A stretch of DNA of 64,000 bases from assembly GCA_951217055.1 (NCBI GenBank), contig OX578281.1, forward strand, positions 28,134,101-28,198,100, written 5' to 3'. The position numbers were made by a program, and so were the translations under genes. The notes beneath the pieces are model-generated. The model was not told where the DNA came from. It saw only the letters and a program-made list of their open reading frames with translations, and did not search any database. This document shows, piece after piece, positions 11,450-23,300 of the stretch. Each line of letters starts with the position of its first letter. Positions within the stretch are counted from its first letter, which is position 1. This stretch comes from Gerris lacustris. Lineage: Eukaryota; Arthropoda; Insecta; Hemiptera; Gerridae.

Positions 11450-11875
11450 CACTACTAGATTTTTTAAATGATACTATTATACATTATAATACAAATCGGT
11501 ACCAAAGTACATGAACCAAATTTTTTAAAAAAATCAACAAATGAAACAAACCTAAAGTACAAATTGAGGCCTTTCAATTGATATGCAATGCAATAACAAA
11601 CTTTAAAGAAAGTGGTCTCGTGACACGGCACTCGGGGAAAAGTTTACTTTCCATGTGCTCACTAAATAGGATGAATTTATAAAATAATCAATTTCTTGAC
11701 TTAAAGGGCATTAGTATGAGATTTGAGTCATATCCAATCATAAATTAACTCGGTCAATAATTGCCGATGCTATGAGAGCTCAAAGTCAAAAATTAAAAAA
11801 TAATTATCAAATCTAGCTCCAAGGAGGTACAAAAAAGTCAACAAAAAATTGTAACGTTGTGTTCGCCATTTTTTG
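11450..11875 (-). repeat. family C copy, inverted relative to 4490-5710
   Basis: The reverse complement reproduces, in order, the 'actaatgcccttta', 'ttcatcctatttagtgagca', 'gccgtgtcacgagaccac', 'tcaattgaaaggcctcaat' and 'gtactttggtaccga' blocks of the 5000-5300 region. It ends at a 23-nt G-run. Confidence 0.6.
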
Positions 11876-11897
11876 GGGGGGGGGGGGGGGGGGGGGG
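11875..11897. repeat. 23-nt poly-G tract
   Basis: Uninterrupted G-run on the plus strand at the edge of a family C copy. Confidence 0.95.
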
Positions 11898-12397
11898 CGT
11901 TAGTTACTCGCTATAGCTACAAGAGATCCAAATTAAAAGTTTTTAGCCATTCTGGAAGTCATTTATAATTTTGATGATAAGTGTATCAGTAACAAAAATG
12001 CATTCTTATTGGAACTTGGCTTTGCGCGCTGCCGTGCCCCCTCAGATATAATGAATAAAGATTATAATGGATTGTTTGTTAGTGCGTAATTTACTTGTAT
12101 TATTTGTTTTTCTCTTTCTCGACCAAATCAACTTATAGCTGTGGCTAGATATTTGTATCTAATAATGCTTATGTCGCCGCTGGCGACGTTAAATAAATTT
12201 GACAAGTTCTTCGCGAACTGAAGGATAAAATCATATTTTGATCCAAAAGTTACTTTTTTCAGGCCAGGACACTAGCTTCGGCATCGTCTGCTTAAATTTT
12301 TTTTATTCCAAAACCAATCATAGCTATAACTTATGTTTGAAGCACCAGGCAAAGAATACTTCATAAAATGAATTAATATTGTTGTCTCTGTCTTTCT

Positions 12398-12483
12398 AGG
12401 TATACTAAACAGCAATGCATTGTTACAATGCTTGTGTAGTAGGTATATTAAACAGCAATGCATTGTTGCAATGCTTGGGTAGT
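12398..12483. repeat. 43-bp tandem duplication
   Basis: Two near-identical 43-bp units (12398-12440, 12441-12483), differing at about three positions, just upstream of a family A copy. Confidence 0.85.
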
Positions 12484-12535
12484 ATGTAGGCTTAGAATTC
12501 AAACTGAACTCGAAAATCCCTTCAATTCGATTTAA

Positions 12536-13137
12536 AATAATCGGTCCGAGACAACTCAGGACAAACTTTCTCATATAGGAGTTCATAATTATTTAGCCCA
12601 GTGTTTTCCATTTATTAGTTTTCGTATGTACATTTAATTATTATTGAATACTATATCAAAATTTATCATAAAAATAACTTCTCCCAGGCGGGGAATCGAT
12701 CCCGGGCTCTCTCCGTCAACGTTTTAAGATTTTTTTCTCAGGAACTAGATTTTTCCCGGGAGAGCGGCTTATATCGTTAGATTCGTATTTAAATGGGCTA
12801 CATTTTAGAATTTTGAATCAAAATCGTCGGAACCGTTTTTGAGAAATAATTTTTTTCACGTTTTTTCAGAGTTTTTGGGGGGTAGCGCCCCCCAATTTGG
12901 AGCTAAAATTCGTTTCTCAATTTCGCCTCGGGGTATGATTTTTCTGAACATGTATGCCAAATTTCGTCAAAATCAGCCCTGTAGTTTAGGCTCCAGGCGT
13001 CTGCACAGACAGACATTTTTTAAAAACCACTTATTTGGACTCAGGGGACCTCAAAACGTATAAATCCATCAAAATCTCAAAATCGAATTTTCGCGCCATC
13101 ACAATACTTTCTCTTTATATTATGAGAAAGTAAAAAG
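12536..13137 (-). repeat. dispersed family A, copy A2
   Basis: Near full-length copy closely similar to A1 (6455-7075). It carries the reversed B-box-like GGAATCGATCC at about 12690 and the terminal AGAAAGT hairpin at 13110-13132. Sense is minus by the B-box convention. Confidence 0.8.
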
Positions 13138-14129
13138 GAAAAAGAAAGTGCCCAGTAGAGGGATACAAATAATTTTAATAAAAGAACTCAAAGGAAGCCC
13201 TACTACCTTGGACTACTACTAGTACCTTAGATAAATAAAAGGGGTTTATAATAATTATCAAGATAACATTATAAAAATAAGATTGGCCTGGAGTAATGTT
13301 GGGGTGAAGTTTACGAATCCTTATTTGTCAGCAAACTGGATCGGGCATACAGATAAGGACTTTGGAGACAAATATGTGTCTAGGCGGACATACGAGGAAG
13401 AACTGGAACTAGTGGCTCTGGATAATGGATATAGTTACAAGTGTCTGGATGGACGTACCGATTAGGATTTTCACCGGGATGAAGAAATGTGTTATCCGGG
13501 TGAATTTATAACTTCCACACACTCACTTCTCTCACATATGACTGGCAAAAATACATGTGAGCTGCTCTGTCATTTGACGTTGTACGCATGTAACGTTAAC
13601 GTGGGTTGGAAATTGAGTGATTTAGTTGTAGAAATTTGGGGGGGGGGGGGGGGGGGCTACCGGGCTCGAGCTCCCTGCTAGATTTGCGTGGACTATAAAA
13701 CGAATAATAACTTGTAATTTTTACTTTATATTATTAAATTAATCAGAATATCGTTATTTTGAATCTTATTGTGAATAATAATAATTTAATATTTAAACAA
13801 CTTTATTAAAAACATGTTTCTTAATTTAATATTTAATTACCTAAAATTACTTTAATTACATGTTATAACCAAAACCAAGTTACAACAACAACAAGTAAAG
13901 GTATGAATTCGAATTTATTAAATAATTGAACGACACCAAAATATTGATAGTGATACAAGATAGTTATCACATGGTTATGACAATTTCTTTCATTAAAAAA
14001 ACAAGCTATCTAGTTTAATTCCTCATTTCATCATTTAAAGGTAAAAACTGACTCCTCTACACTCAATATTCCCTTGTGACTTTCATATACCTAGTAGATC
14101 TATATGTATAGACTGAAAACTGAAAGTAT
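13138..14129. other. no confirmed gene; poly-G tract
   Basis: Contains an uncharacterised 60-codon frame at 13283-13465 that opens on TTG rather than ATG, and a 19-nt G-run at 13638-13656. The rest is AT-rich and shows nothing recognisable. Confidence 0.5.
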
Positions 14130-14520
14130 TGTGTGGCACAAAAATTTGATTTTGATCGATTTAAACGATTTGAGGTCCCCTAATTGTTTTAAAAATTTTT
14201 GTCTGTAGTCTGTCTAGACGCGTGGAGACTATATTACTACTGGGCGGATTTCGATTAAATTTTACATAAATCTTCTGAAAAATTGACACCGTTTTTCCCC
14301 GAAGCGATATCTAGAAATAAATTATAGAAATCAATTTGTGGGTGCTACCCCCCAAAACTCTGAGAACGGAAAAAAGTATTTCTCAGAAACAGTTGCGACG
14401 ATTTTGATTACGTATATTCTATTTCTACAATGTAGTCCATTTAAAGGCAAATTTAACCATATAAGCAATTTTCCCAGAAAAAATCTAGTTTTCGAGATAT
14501 TGATGAAAAATAATCACCAG
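14130..14520 (+). repeat. dispersed family A, diverged copy A3
   Basis: Reverse-oriented relative to A1/A2. The blocks 'gaggtccc', 'gtctagacgcgtgga', 'gctaccccccaaaactctga' and 'ttcccagaaaaaatctagtt' align in order with 43090-43420 but with many substitutions. It is older than A1, A2 and A6. Most of the tRNA-like end is missing. Confidence 0.65.
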
Positions 14521-14589
14521 TTAAATACTTATATAAATATGTTTAAAGTTTAAAAATATATTAAAATATGTACTAGGCATCGCGTGGCT

Positions 14590-15236
14590 CTATCATTGAA
14601 GCGAGCGTATTGCAATAAAATACTGAATATTGAAATTTGTTAATCATGATGAATGTCATAGTTGAAGATAAGTGGAAGAGGGTAGTGTGGGGTAGAGTGG
14701 GGGTACTCGGTACAAAGCTTTACTTCCTAAACAAACCTACACACTAACCACCCGTAATAGCTTTTAAACTAATATTATAAATGTATCACTTCATTACTCA
14801 AATACTACTGCTTGAATCAAGTTGAAATTTTACATATTTGTTTCAATTGTACTTTAGACGATGTACATGAAGTTTTATTAAGATCGTTACGTTAGAACGT
14901 AAGATATCGGTAAAAAGGTTGTTTTCTCTATTTTAACGTCTAGTTTTAGCGATCTTTATTCATTCATAGCAGTGTCGTTGTTGGTTTTACTGAAAAATGT
15001 TATTTGCAAAAAATGTTCGTCTCATCGAGTAGGTGATGATAGAATTTTTTCCCGTCCTGAAATTCCAATTTTAAATTTGAAGCTTACGTTTACGCGAGCA
15101 TTGCGCGCGAACTCTTGGACGGATCACGCTGTCCAACGAACTTAGCCTGAGTATTAGTAAGAAGATCATGTATACCAAATTTCAACTAAATCGGTCAACT
15201 TTTACTCAAGTTATCGTCACACGGGTAAACGTTACT

Positions 15237-15276
<40 letters not shown>

Positions 15277-15320
15277 GCATATTTCGTTGAATGTAAGAAG
15301 CTCGCTTACGCTCGCTTCAA
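14590..15320 (-). repeat. family B copy (minus) with GACA microsatellite
   Basis: Reverse complement of the family B body at 62050-62340. Shared blocks are 'aaaaatgttcgtctcat', 'ttcc.attttaaatttgaag', 'cgcgagc.ttgcgcg' and 'tccaacgaact'. It ends in an AAGCTCGCTTACGCTCGCTT near-palindrome. A (GACA)9 microsatellite occupies 15237-15272. A second, more diverged minus copy follows at about 15340-15650. Confidence 0.6.
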
Positions 15321-15650
15321 TTATGGGATTTAAATTCGAACACACGTTATTAAATCATAATTCGAACACACGTCTACATGCATGGCATGCTCAAACGTGA
15401 GCTTAAAGTTTGAAATTACAATTTTGGGACGGAAAAATATTTTATCTTTCTCTAATTCAAAGAAAAAAAGAGAGAAAAAAATGTTTTCTTTCTTTTTTTT
15501 AGTGAACCCGACTTCTAAACGAAGGGACTAAATTAGTCATTATCTACTTGCATATACGGGTAAACATTTCTAACATACAAACAGGTAAGATACATATTCT
15601 TTAGACTGAAAGAATTTCGCTACGCTCGGTTCTATTTCAATTTAGTTTTT

Positions 15651-16690
15651 ATAACTATTTTCTGGAGGTCACAATCTTCTGGACAGTTTTGATGAATTCG
15701 CTTATGTTTTCTAATTCGACAAAAAAAAAGTTCTTATATCAGAGTCGATGTTTTAAGAAGTCAAAGTAAATATATGTACATGTTTAAGGAGAAAACAAGT
15801 AAGGAATGAGATTCAATAGAAATCAGGGAGAAAGGAGTAATTTCCGGAAATGACTCTAAATCAACCTTAAACGTCACCTATTTACATTAAACCCGAATTT
15901 TAGATCAAAATACATAATACCCAGAGTAAATACAAGAGAAAAAAGCGTCAGCTTTTTCCAATAACAACCATTCCAGTAGTTTCTGAGAACCCTATTAATT
16001 CTACGAGCTATGGAAACGACAGACCAAAGGCTTATTTTTTTAAATTATTTCCTTTACATGTTCATTGTAGCCAAGCTGAATTTCTTTCTATGGATCAAAA
16101 CCAAGCTTGTCACTGGCCAAAATAGTGGAACTCTTTTATATACATACGAGTATTTAGGTCTTTAGGTTAGGGTTTCGTGTTTCGTAGATATGTCGAGGGT
16201 AATGTGTCTGTCTGTCCGTCGTATTTGGGTTCTCATCCCCCGAACCGTTCAGGCTAGAGAGTTAAAATTTAAAATACTGGCGAAACTTTTTGACCAACAC
16301 GTAGGAAAAATATTGAAAAGGTATAAACATTTAATATGCGCATGAGTAAAAAAATTGTGGGGTATCAAATGAACGCTATTGCTTCAGTAGTTTATACATT
16401 ATAAACTTGTAGTGCAAAAAAAGTCCCTCCCTATAACCACTCTATAACAGCTAGTCCTGAAATTATGAAATAAATCATGCTAATATAATACCTTATGGTG
16501 GGGCGATAAAAATAACGGGGAGGGGGGGATTCCCAATTTCTATAAATTGCAACTTTTTTGTTCTCAGTGAAATAAACTTTAGTGCGGGATGTGGAAATAA
16601 TAAAACGTCATTTCAGCATATAATAACGTAACGTATAACGTATATGCTTAATAACTTACGAAACCCAAACAAGTACTTTGATGCAACTAC
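15651..16690. other. no gene seen; repeat-like segments
   Basis: 16180-16300 carries a 'gtgtctgtctgtccgtcg' tract of the kind found inside families B and C. No coding frame. Confidence 0.4.
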
Positions 16691-16734
16691 CTACTTCTCT
16701 GTGATTTTTTTATAGTAATTTAAATTTGAATTTA

Positions 16735-16930
16735 TTCGGCCGCCCCTCAGTGCATGGTGGATAAGCGTTTTCAGCCGCCGAAAACGCTTAGCAAATAAAC
16801 ATGATTGATACAACTCGCCCGGTTCGGCTGGGCCTCGTTTGGCCCGGAATCGCTCGGCGTTCAATGTGAATGTGAATAGCCCCATGTGTTTGTTTCTCAA
16901 GCGGAATCGGACACGCTTGGTCTCGCTCGG
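16735..16930. repeat. GC-rich block with perfect hairpin
   Basis: GC-rich island in AT-rich DNA. Hairpin TAAGCGTTTTC (16762-16772) pairs with GAAAACGCTTA (16780-16790). Downstream are repeated 'cggact/ctcgg' motifs. The open minus frame of 69 codons is not recognised. It may be a MITE whose ends I cannot define. Confidence 0.4.
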
Positions 16931-17063
16931 ACTCGCGCGCAGTTGTAAAGCCTCCTAAGTCATTGGACCAAAATAGGACTTCTAGATAGGCCTGCTATAT
17001 AAATAAGAATATCTTTGGATTAGTTTTTTATAAAAATAATAGTATATTATGTTACAAGGCTGT

Positions 17064-17153
17064 GAAGTGAGTTTTTTCTTTACCGCGGCAATTACATTTA
17101 CTGTCGAGCGAAGCGAGACAGTAAATATTGCCAAGGTAAAGAAAAAACACTTC
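17064..17153. repeat. imperfect 40-bp inverted repeat
   Basis: 17064-17105 pairs with 17116-17153: GAAGTG, TTTTTTCTTTACC and ATTTACTGTC with their complements. The loop is GAGCGAAGCGA. It shares the TAAAGAAAAAA motif with the hairpin at 17409-17458. Confidence 0.85.
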
Positions 17154-17408
17154 AAAGTCGCGTAGCATATGCTATTTTTTCCGAGGTAGCAGACAATGAA
17201 AAAACATTAAATATTAATCACTAATCAATATATAATAATAACAAATATTAGTACATACTTAAGACTTAAAAAAAGAAACCTTATAATGAGGTTACACTAT
17301 AAGAAAAGATAAACAAAACGCATTGACATCTAGCGGATTTTTATCGTACTAGAAGCATTTCTACAAAGACTGCAGCACTACTAACGGAAGTTTTGACAAC
17401 TACCCGCC

Positions 17409-17458
17409 GTAAAGAAAAAATCTTTTAGTGCCTAGGACGTAAAAGATTTTTTCTTTAC
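17409..17458. repeat. perfect 19-bp inverted repeat
   Basis: GTAAAGAAAAAATCTTTTA (17409-17427) pairs perfectly with 17440-17458 across a 12-nt loop. It lies about 800 bp upstream of the predicted gene promoter. Confidence 0.9.
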
Positions 17459-17479
17459 AGCTAGGAGTAATGAAAAGAT

Positions 17480-18240
17480 TTTTTAAGTCCACGTAATGAA
17501 AAAATGGATTTTAGCTATGTTTTTTAGGCTCTAAAGTTACTATTTCACAGCCTACCACGGAAAAAATGGTTTTATTCTAAGTTAGATGAAATTTTGCTCA
17601 TTTGACCATGAAAACCTAAGGAGGGTCATTACCTGCATGAAATTTTTATATAATTAACCATCATCATCCCCTCCCTTAAAGAAAAACATAAGTAATTATG
17701 ATGAAATTATTCCCCCCCCCCTGAAACTTTTGAGAATGCACCTCATATAACCTGTTCCTCTTTCTTTCCCTTTTTGTTGGTCATTGGCATTGGGTACAAC
17801 TGGAGTGGGAACGCTTAAATAATTTATTTAATAAACTCAATGATGTGTTATGTTTATTAAAACATTTAATTAAAGTCAATTTATTATAATAGATAACAGA
17901 ATTCCGAATATTTTTGCCTTATTATAGACACTTGCCGAAGCTTCTTCATTTCCTTTAAGCCCAGGCAACGCCAGAGACTTCCTTTAATCATCACTAACCA
18001 CCTCTAACCTCCACTAACCACTTTCAACCATCTTTATCCACCACTCACCTCTAACCCCTTTATCCAGTTCATTAAAATATATTTTAAGAAACGTTTACTC
18101 GTTATAATTTAGTAAGAATATAAGCGTCAACAAAAAAATAAAACTTTGATGTTCAAAATAGTGAGAGGTTAACGACTGTAAACAAAAGATGTTATTTATT
18201 AGGATGTAAACAAAACAGACAAGTCGAGTAGAATAATGTG
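17480..18240. other. upstream flank of the KLF gene, no gene seen
   Basis: Mostly AT-rich. 17990-18060 is a degenerate pyrimidine repeat of 'cctctaacc/cactaacca' units, similar to 8785-8840. Confidence 0.5.
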
Positions 18241-18265
18241 TTTGGAGTCGGGTATCTAGCGTGGA

Positions 18266-18309
18266 GGGGGGCGTGGTGCCTCGTGGTGGGGGCGTAGGCT
18301 GTCTTCAGT
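18266..18309 (+). promoter_or_regulatory. predicted KLF gene promoter: GC boxes and initiator
   Basis: Within a GC-rich island (18241-18360) two Sp/KLF-type boxes are visible: GGGGGGCGTGG (18266-18275) and GGTGGGGGCGT (18285-18295). They are followed by a TCAGT arthropod initiator (18305-18309), which would place transcription start near 18307. I see no TATA box at the usual distance. Use of this site is inferred from motifs and position, not demonstrated. Confidence 0.45.
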
Positions 18310-19675
18310 AGCGCGCCGGCCTTGCAAGGGTTAGGGTCTCTTCGCAGCGCCTTTCCCACACTCGCCTCTAAACTAAGTCCGCACCCCGTACTTCTATCTA
18401 TATAACGTTAATCGTATTCCACGTTTCATATCTTAGATAAAAGTATTTTTTACAAAGAAAGATAAAAAAAAAACAAGTGTAAAGAATTTAAATCAGTGTC
18501 AAATAATAATTCGGAAAACGAAAAGTGTTGGAAAAATACGTATTTTTTATTTACCGGAAGTGTTTTTATTTTTGTTTTCTTTTTTAAATAATTCAGTTTG
18601 CAATTCTAATGTTATATTATAAACTCAGATAAAAAATAGAAATAAAATTATCAAAAGTGGTGAGAAATAATTAGTGAAATAAAAACAACACAGGAATACG
18701 TACAATTTCGTGTTTATATTATTAATTGCAAGTGTTAACAAAAATACCTTTTAGTACGTCCTTTAAAAAAAATTAAATAATAATACTGTTAAAAATTACT
18801 CTTAATTAATTGTTTTAAACTCGAAATACAAGATATTAGTGCTTCGTTAAAAAAAAAAGAAAATAAAATACATTACTTAAGGGTTATTTTATAAATTAAG
18901 TGCTAAAAAAATAATTGTTTTCACCTTTAACATTAATTAGTACCTAAAGTGTGGATTACTTCATTTTTTTTGTTTTTTTTATTAAACCAAATCTAATTAA
19001 CTTAAAATTGATTTGAGTTTTGTAAAAATCATCTGTGATAACACAAATTGATTCTGGATAGTTTGAAAAAATTAATTGTACTTTCAGTAACTGAGACACT
19101 ACTTTATTATCTTTTGGATTCGTATTTTTTTTTTTTTTATTAATAATTTTACTACCTAATCTAAAAAGGAGTCAATTGTAAAAATTATACTTAAATCCTG
19201 TGTCGTAAATTTTTATAAATTAAATTAACTTAATTTTATTTTTTTAATCACAGCGAATAACTCAATACACTAAACAAATAAAATAAAACATTTTTTGGTT
19301 TTATTCTTTTATTTTATTTTGCAACTATAAATTTGGAAGATTTATAATTAATATCTAACTAAATAGATATTTGGTTTTGTGTTAATTTATTTAAGTGATT
19401 GATTTAAGTTTGTTTGCCCAGTGATATTTGTTTTTGTTCTTATAACTATTATTTTAAAGTTTTTTAAAAGTGCGGTTTCATAACGTGATTTTTAAATTCC
19501 TCTGTTTCCTGGAATTCTCTGTGACAAAGGAATGGAATAAAGTGATTTTGCACAAAGTTTTTATTTGTTTTTTTTATGCTGTTTGGATTTCCAGAAGATT
19601 TCACTATTTATAACATTTGAATATTGAGTTAATTCTAAGTTGATTTTTTTAATAAAAAGAAAAGATAAATAAGAG
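18307..19675 (+). other. presumed 5' leader of the KLF transcript
   Basis: About 1.37 kb of AT-rich sequence between the predicted start site and the first ATG of the KLF frame. No repeat family member is recognised in it, unlike nearly all surrounding DNA, which fits a retained transcribed leader. It could itself contain a short intron. Many ATGs would precede the main start, so internal splicing or a nearer promoter is possible. Confidence 0.35.
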
Positions 19676-20075
19676 ATGGATCACGATATAAATTTCGCAG
19701 CGCAGTGCTTGCTGGAGATGTCTGCAGCACGTCTGGACAGACTCAACACTCTAGACGGATACGAAGCTGTTATCGTCGAACCGGTACCGTCACTTCCCGA
19801 AGTAACCGGTGTCGACCCTCCTCATCCGGACAAACCCCTCTACATGGTGGCACGGATACTGACGGACCTGACGGAAATCAAACAGGAGCCGGTACCGGAC
19901 GAACCGGAGAGTATGGATGAGGAAGAGGACGAAGTGACGACGGGTCAGAACCGCGGGAGTAAGAGACGTCACACCAGGTTCCTGTTCAGGAAGATGCACA
20001 AGTGTCATCACCCAGGATGTGTCAAGGTCTACGGCAAGAGCTCCCACCTCAAGGCGCATCTTCGAACTCACACAG
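19676..20075 (+). CDS. Klf13-like: Kruppel-like factor (KLF9/13/14/16 group), first coding exon
   Basis: Nuclear C2H2 zinc-finger transcription factor of the Sp/KLF family, which binds GC and CACCC boxes. The exon encodes 133 residues plus the first base of codon 134. Residues 7-15 (FAAQCLLEM) match the amphipathic Sin3-interaction motif at the N terminus of KLF9/13/16, predicting a repressor. IKQE (68-71) fits a SUMOylation consensus. Residues 81-86 are acidic and 93-109 are basic (likely nuclear localisation). Zinc finger 1 is C110-x4-C115-x12-H128-x3-H132 with the family core [17 protein letters not shown]. The ATG is preceded in frame by TAA two codons upstream, fixing the start. The exon ends CACACAG|GTACC, the conserved KLF intron position within the HTG linker, phase 1. 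Fingers 2 and 3 are absent from the window, so the gene is partial here. Reading on past the donor runs into intronic codons and a stop at about 20216. Confidence 0.93.
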
Positions 20076-21536
20076 GTACCTTTCACTTCATCAATTATCT
20101 AACCATTGTCCTGTTGTTAAAACTAATCCCTCTCCTAATTTTTATTGTTTTTAATTTTATAAATAGCTTACTCTTCAAGAATGTACGTCATTGCGTTTTT
20201 ACTTGTAGCCGTAGCTAACTAAAATTATGTACGCATTGTATTCCATCCCCCTTTGTTATTATTCACAGATGTTTAATTATAATATTCTATAATTATTACA
20301 TCATGAGTGCTTATATGATCGTTTATAGGTCGATAAGTATTAATTTTTCTAAATTAATTAATTATTTAATTAAGTAAATGTCTGTTTTGAAAGTCATCAA
20401 TTCGAGTTGTTTTCATGAAGGGTTGACATCATTTTGAGAACTCAATCTGGACTGAAAAGTGTATGAGTTATTCCGTTTTCAAATCATTTAGGTCAATGCA
20501 GGTTTTTCTAGGGTGGAATCTTATTTTTACTTGAAAGTGCTTTCACCAACAAAATTCTTTCATTCTGCATCCAAACAGAGTTCCTTAAAGCGTTTATAAT
20601 CCAGCATGCAAGTTTAGCTAACGTTTATTTTGATTTCCTCTGACATTTCTTGTCGCAGCGATAAAAATTACTGTTGTCAATAGAACTACGACTAACGATT
20701 TCATAGTTTCTCGATAACCACCGCCCACCGCTTGCCAGCCAGTTATGGTTGTTGTCGTGCTGTTTGAACTCTGTGCGAAACAAATCATCGCTATTAGCTT
20801 TGTCTTATTTAGAGCTAAATATTTTTGGTAGAATGTTCCTATAGAATCGATTAAACATACATCTATACTTCTGTTCCGTCCCTGGAACTCCATTCCAATT
20901 TCGGCAGGTATTTAAACTAACTTCTCTCCAATAACCAATACTTTTCTTTTTAAGTTACAGTCACTCAACTCCTCCGATTCTCCTTTAATTTTTTATTAAA
21001 TAAACAACAGAATTTACCGAATTTACATAAAATCGGTCGTTTTTATAGCAATTGGTCGGTCGGTGTTAATTATGCCATTTTACAATATTAAAACAAAGGA
21101 TGCGTCTTTTTACTCGCTTTTTTTTTCATTGAAAACACTGTGTGTGTGTCTGTGTAGTCTTTTTGCGATAAAATAATCACACAAAATCACAAGCGCTCGA
21201 ACTAGCCTAAGCTGGAGAATTAATAGATACGTGATAATATGTATACTGTAATTACTAGTATTGATAAGGTAATCGCATATATCGACAACTTGTTACTTAA
21301 CTCTTTAAATTAATTGCCTGGGTAATTTTAATTTTCAATTTATGCTTATCTGTTACCCTGTTGACTTTTTCATTAGTTGTTTACTTATTGTATTATACGT
21401 ATTGACTTAATCGTTAATTCATATATACTGGATTGGTTTACATGCATCATTACTGGCTCATAAGGGTGTCATTTATTGCTTGCGAGTTTACCAAGGGATT
21501 TCGATCAAAAGCATACAAAAGCATTTCGATCATTGC

Positions 21537-21801
21537 CAGTGGTGTAGCTATGGGCCCTCACGGGCCCGCATTGCGGGCGGGCCTCCGGTGCCAGGGGGCC
21601 CCAAAATCCAAAAAACGAATTATCATGAAATTACTATCTTTGTACAAATGCCGATGGGCCTCTTTAGAGCACAAACTAATCTAAATTGGAATCACACTTT
21701 TACACCACTGCCAGGGCCTTTTTTTGCTCTTCAATTTTCTTTGGTGAGTGGCCCCAAAAAGTTCTTGCGGGGGGACCCCCAATGCCCTAGCTACGCCACT
21801 G
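21537..21801. mobile_element. hAT MITE, short form (CAGTGG family)
   Basis: 265 bp with termini CAGTGGTGTAGCTATGGGC and GCCCTAGCTACGCCACTG, and a perfect 8-bp TSD ATCATTGC (21529-21536 and 21802-21809). It shares both ends with the 753-bp element at 3101-3853, of which it looks like an internally deleted relative. It is inserted into a short tandem array related to the family B head ('gagcttaccaaggtaaggaaagcattg', 21480-21890). Confidence 0.85.
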
Positions 21802-21890
21802 ATCATTGCTTGTGAGCTTACCCAAGGTAAGGAAAGCATTGCGATCATTTCTTGTGGGCTTACCAAAGGTAAGGAAAGCATTGCTTGTGA

Positions 21891-22068
21891 GCAGAGAGCC
21901 CGGGTTCGATTCCCCACCGAGGAGAAGTTATTTTTATGATAAATTTTGATGCAATGTTCAATCATTTTTAAATGTACATTCGAAAACCAATAAATGGAAA
22001 ACACTGGGCTAAGTAATTATGAACTCGTGTAAGAGAAAGTTTATCTGAGTTGTCTCGGACCGATTTTT
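21891..22068 (+). repeat. family A, tRNA-like end only (copy A4)
   Basis: Carries a perfect Pol III B-box match GGTTCGATTCC (21903-21913), followed by 'gagaagttatttttatga', 'aaccaataaatggaaaacac' and 'tgtctcggaccgattttt'. This is the same order as 43440-43625. The body of the element is missing. Confidence 0.75.
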
Positions 22069-22299
22069 TTTATTAATAGGTAGGTATATCTTTAAAAGCA
22101 CTTATCCGATTTTCAAGAAATTTGGAAGGTTTGTTAAAAGCAGCCTACAGACAGTCACATATAAATTTTAACCATATACACGTATTTAATATTGAATAAA
22201 AATAAGTTTGACCTTACTCGGACTAAAAACGAACTTATTGGGACTCGAAACAGGTCCAAACAACAAGAACTTTTAATTCTTATACATATGACTATTCGT

Positions 22300-23300
22300 C
22301 CGCCAATTTTCGGTTGCTATATGTGCTACACTAATTGGCAGCATATTTCTTTAATGTTGTATAAATTTTATTTTACTTTCTCCTATTTATAGAATGTAAA
22401 AGTTTATAATAAGGTTCATATGTTTCTGTTTAACCTCCCGGCGTTTTTTTTTTTTCTCTGCGAAATCAGAATAAATAGAACAGAATATTATCATTTTTTT
22501 GAAATGTTGGTATCGCCGCTAATTCTAATACATATATTAAAGGACAGCTGCCGAAACTTCATAACTGTTGGCACCTTCAGCTCAGACTGAAAATGTTATA
22601 AAATTATAGTTCCTCACAAAAAAATGATTAAAAAAGATTAAAAATTGGTGGCTAAAACAGGGGAAATTATGTTGGTTTTACTTGACGCTTTAGATTTGAA
22701 TATAATAGAAACTCGATCATACCATAATATCGTGGTATTATAAAGTATGTATACATATTTTGAAAAAGACTTTGTTTGAGCCAACAAACTACTACGCTTA
22801 GACAAAAAAAACCATATTGACAATAAACATAATAATATGGGAAAGTTCTCTTTTGAAGATAAATATTACACTGTAGAAAAGTTGGTGGGAAGACGAGGGT
22901 AGGGGGTTCGGTTGATATATGAAAATGGTAATAAGTTGTAAGTGAAGCGTGATAAGCACGCACGTGTGAACAGTAAGTCTCTCTTTCCTGTACAGGTAGT
23001 AGTGCTTTAGTATGTGGAGGCGTGGAGGCAGCTGTGGCGATGCACTATACTGGTAGTGTTGCTAATATAATTAATTGCCTTCTCTCTTCTATAATTGCTC
23101 GTTATTATTATACGAGTATTACATAGAATCAATACAGGAATAGCTTCACACTTGTAATAGCAGCTATTTCAGATAGATCTATGTATACCTTACTCTCAAG
23201 TATAATTCTCATAACATAATAGAGAATAAAACCGAAAAGTTTGTTTTAATAACAAGTTATTAGCAAAGTTATTATTAGTAAAATTCTAACGGATTTGAAC
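22300..23300. other. no gene seen
   Basis: AT-rich intronic sequence. The phrase 'gtgctacactaattggcag' near 22322 is an inverted scrap of the 7655/55180 repeat. Nothing else is recognisable. Confidence 0.45.

Noticed and set aside
13283..13465. 60-codon frame with protein-like composition
   Set aside because: It opens on TTG, has stops close upstream, matches no family I recognise, and lies beside repeats; kept only as a note.
8785..18060. 'ctaacc' pyrimidine repeats at 8785-8840 and 17990-18060 as telomere-like DNA
   Set aside because: The units are irregular and do not match the insect (CCTAA)n repeat; they look like ordinary degenerate minisatellite.
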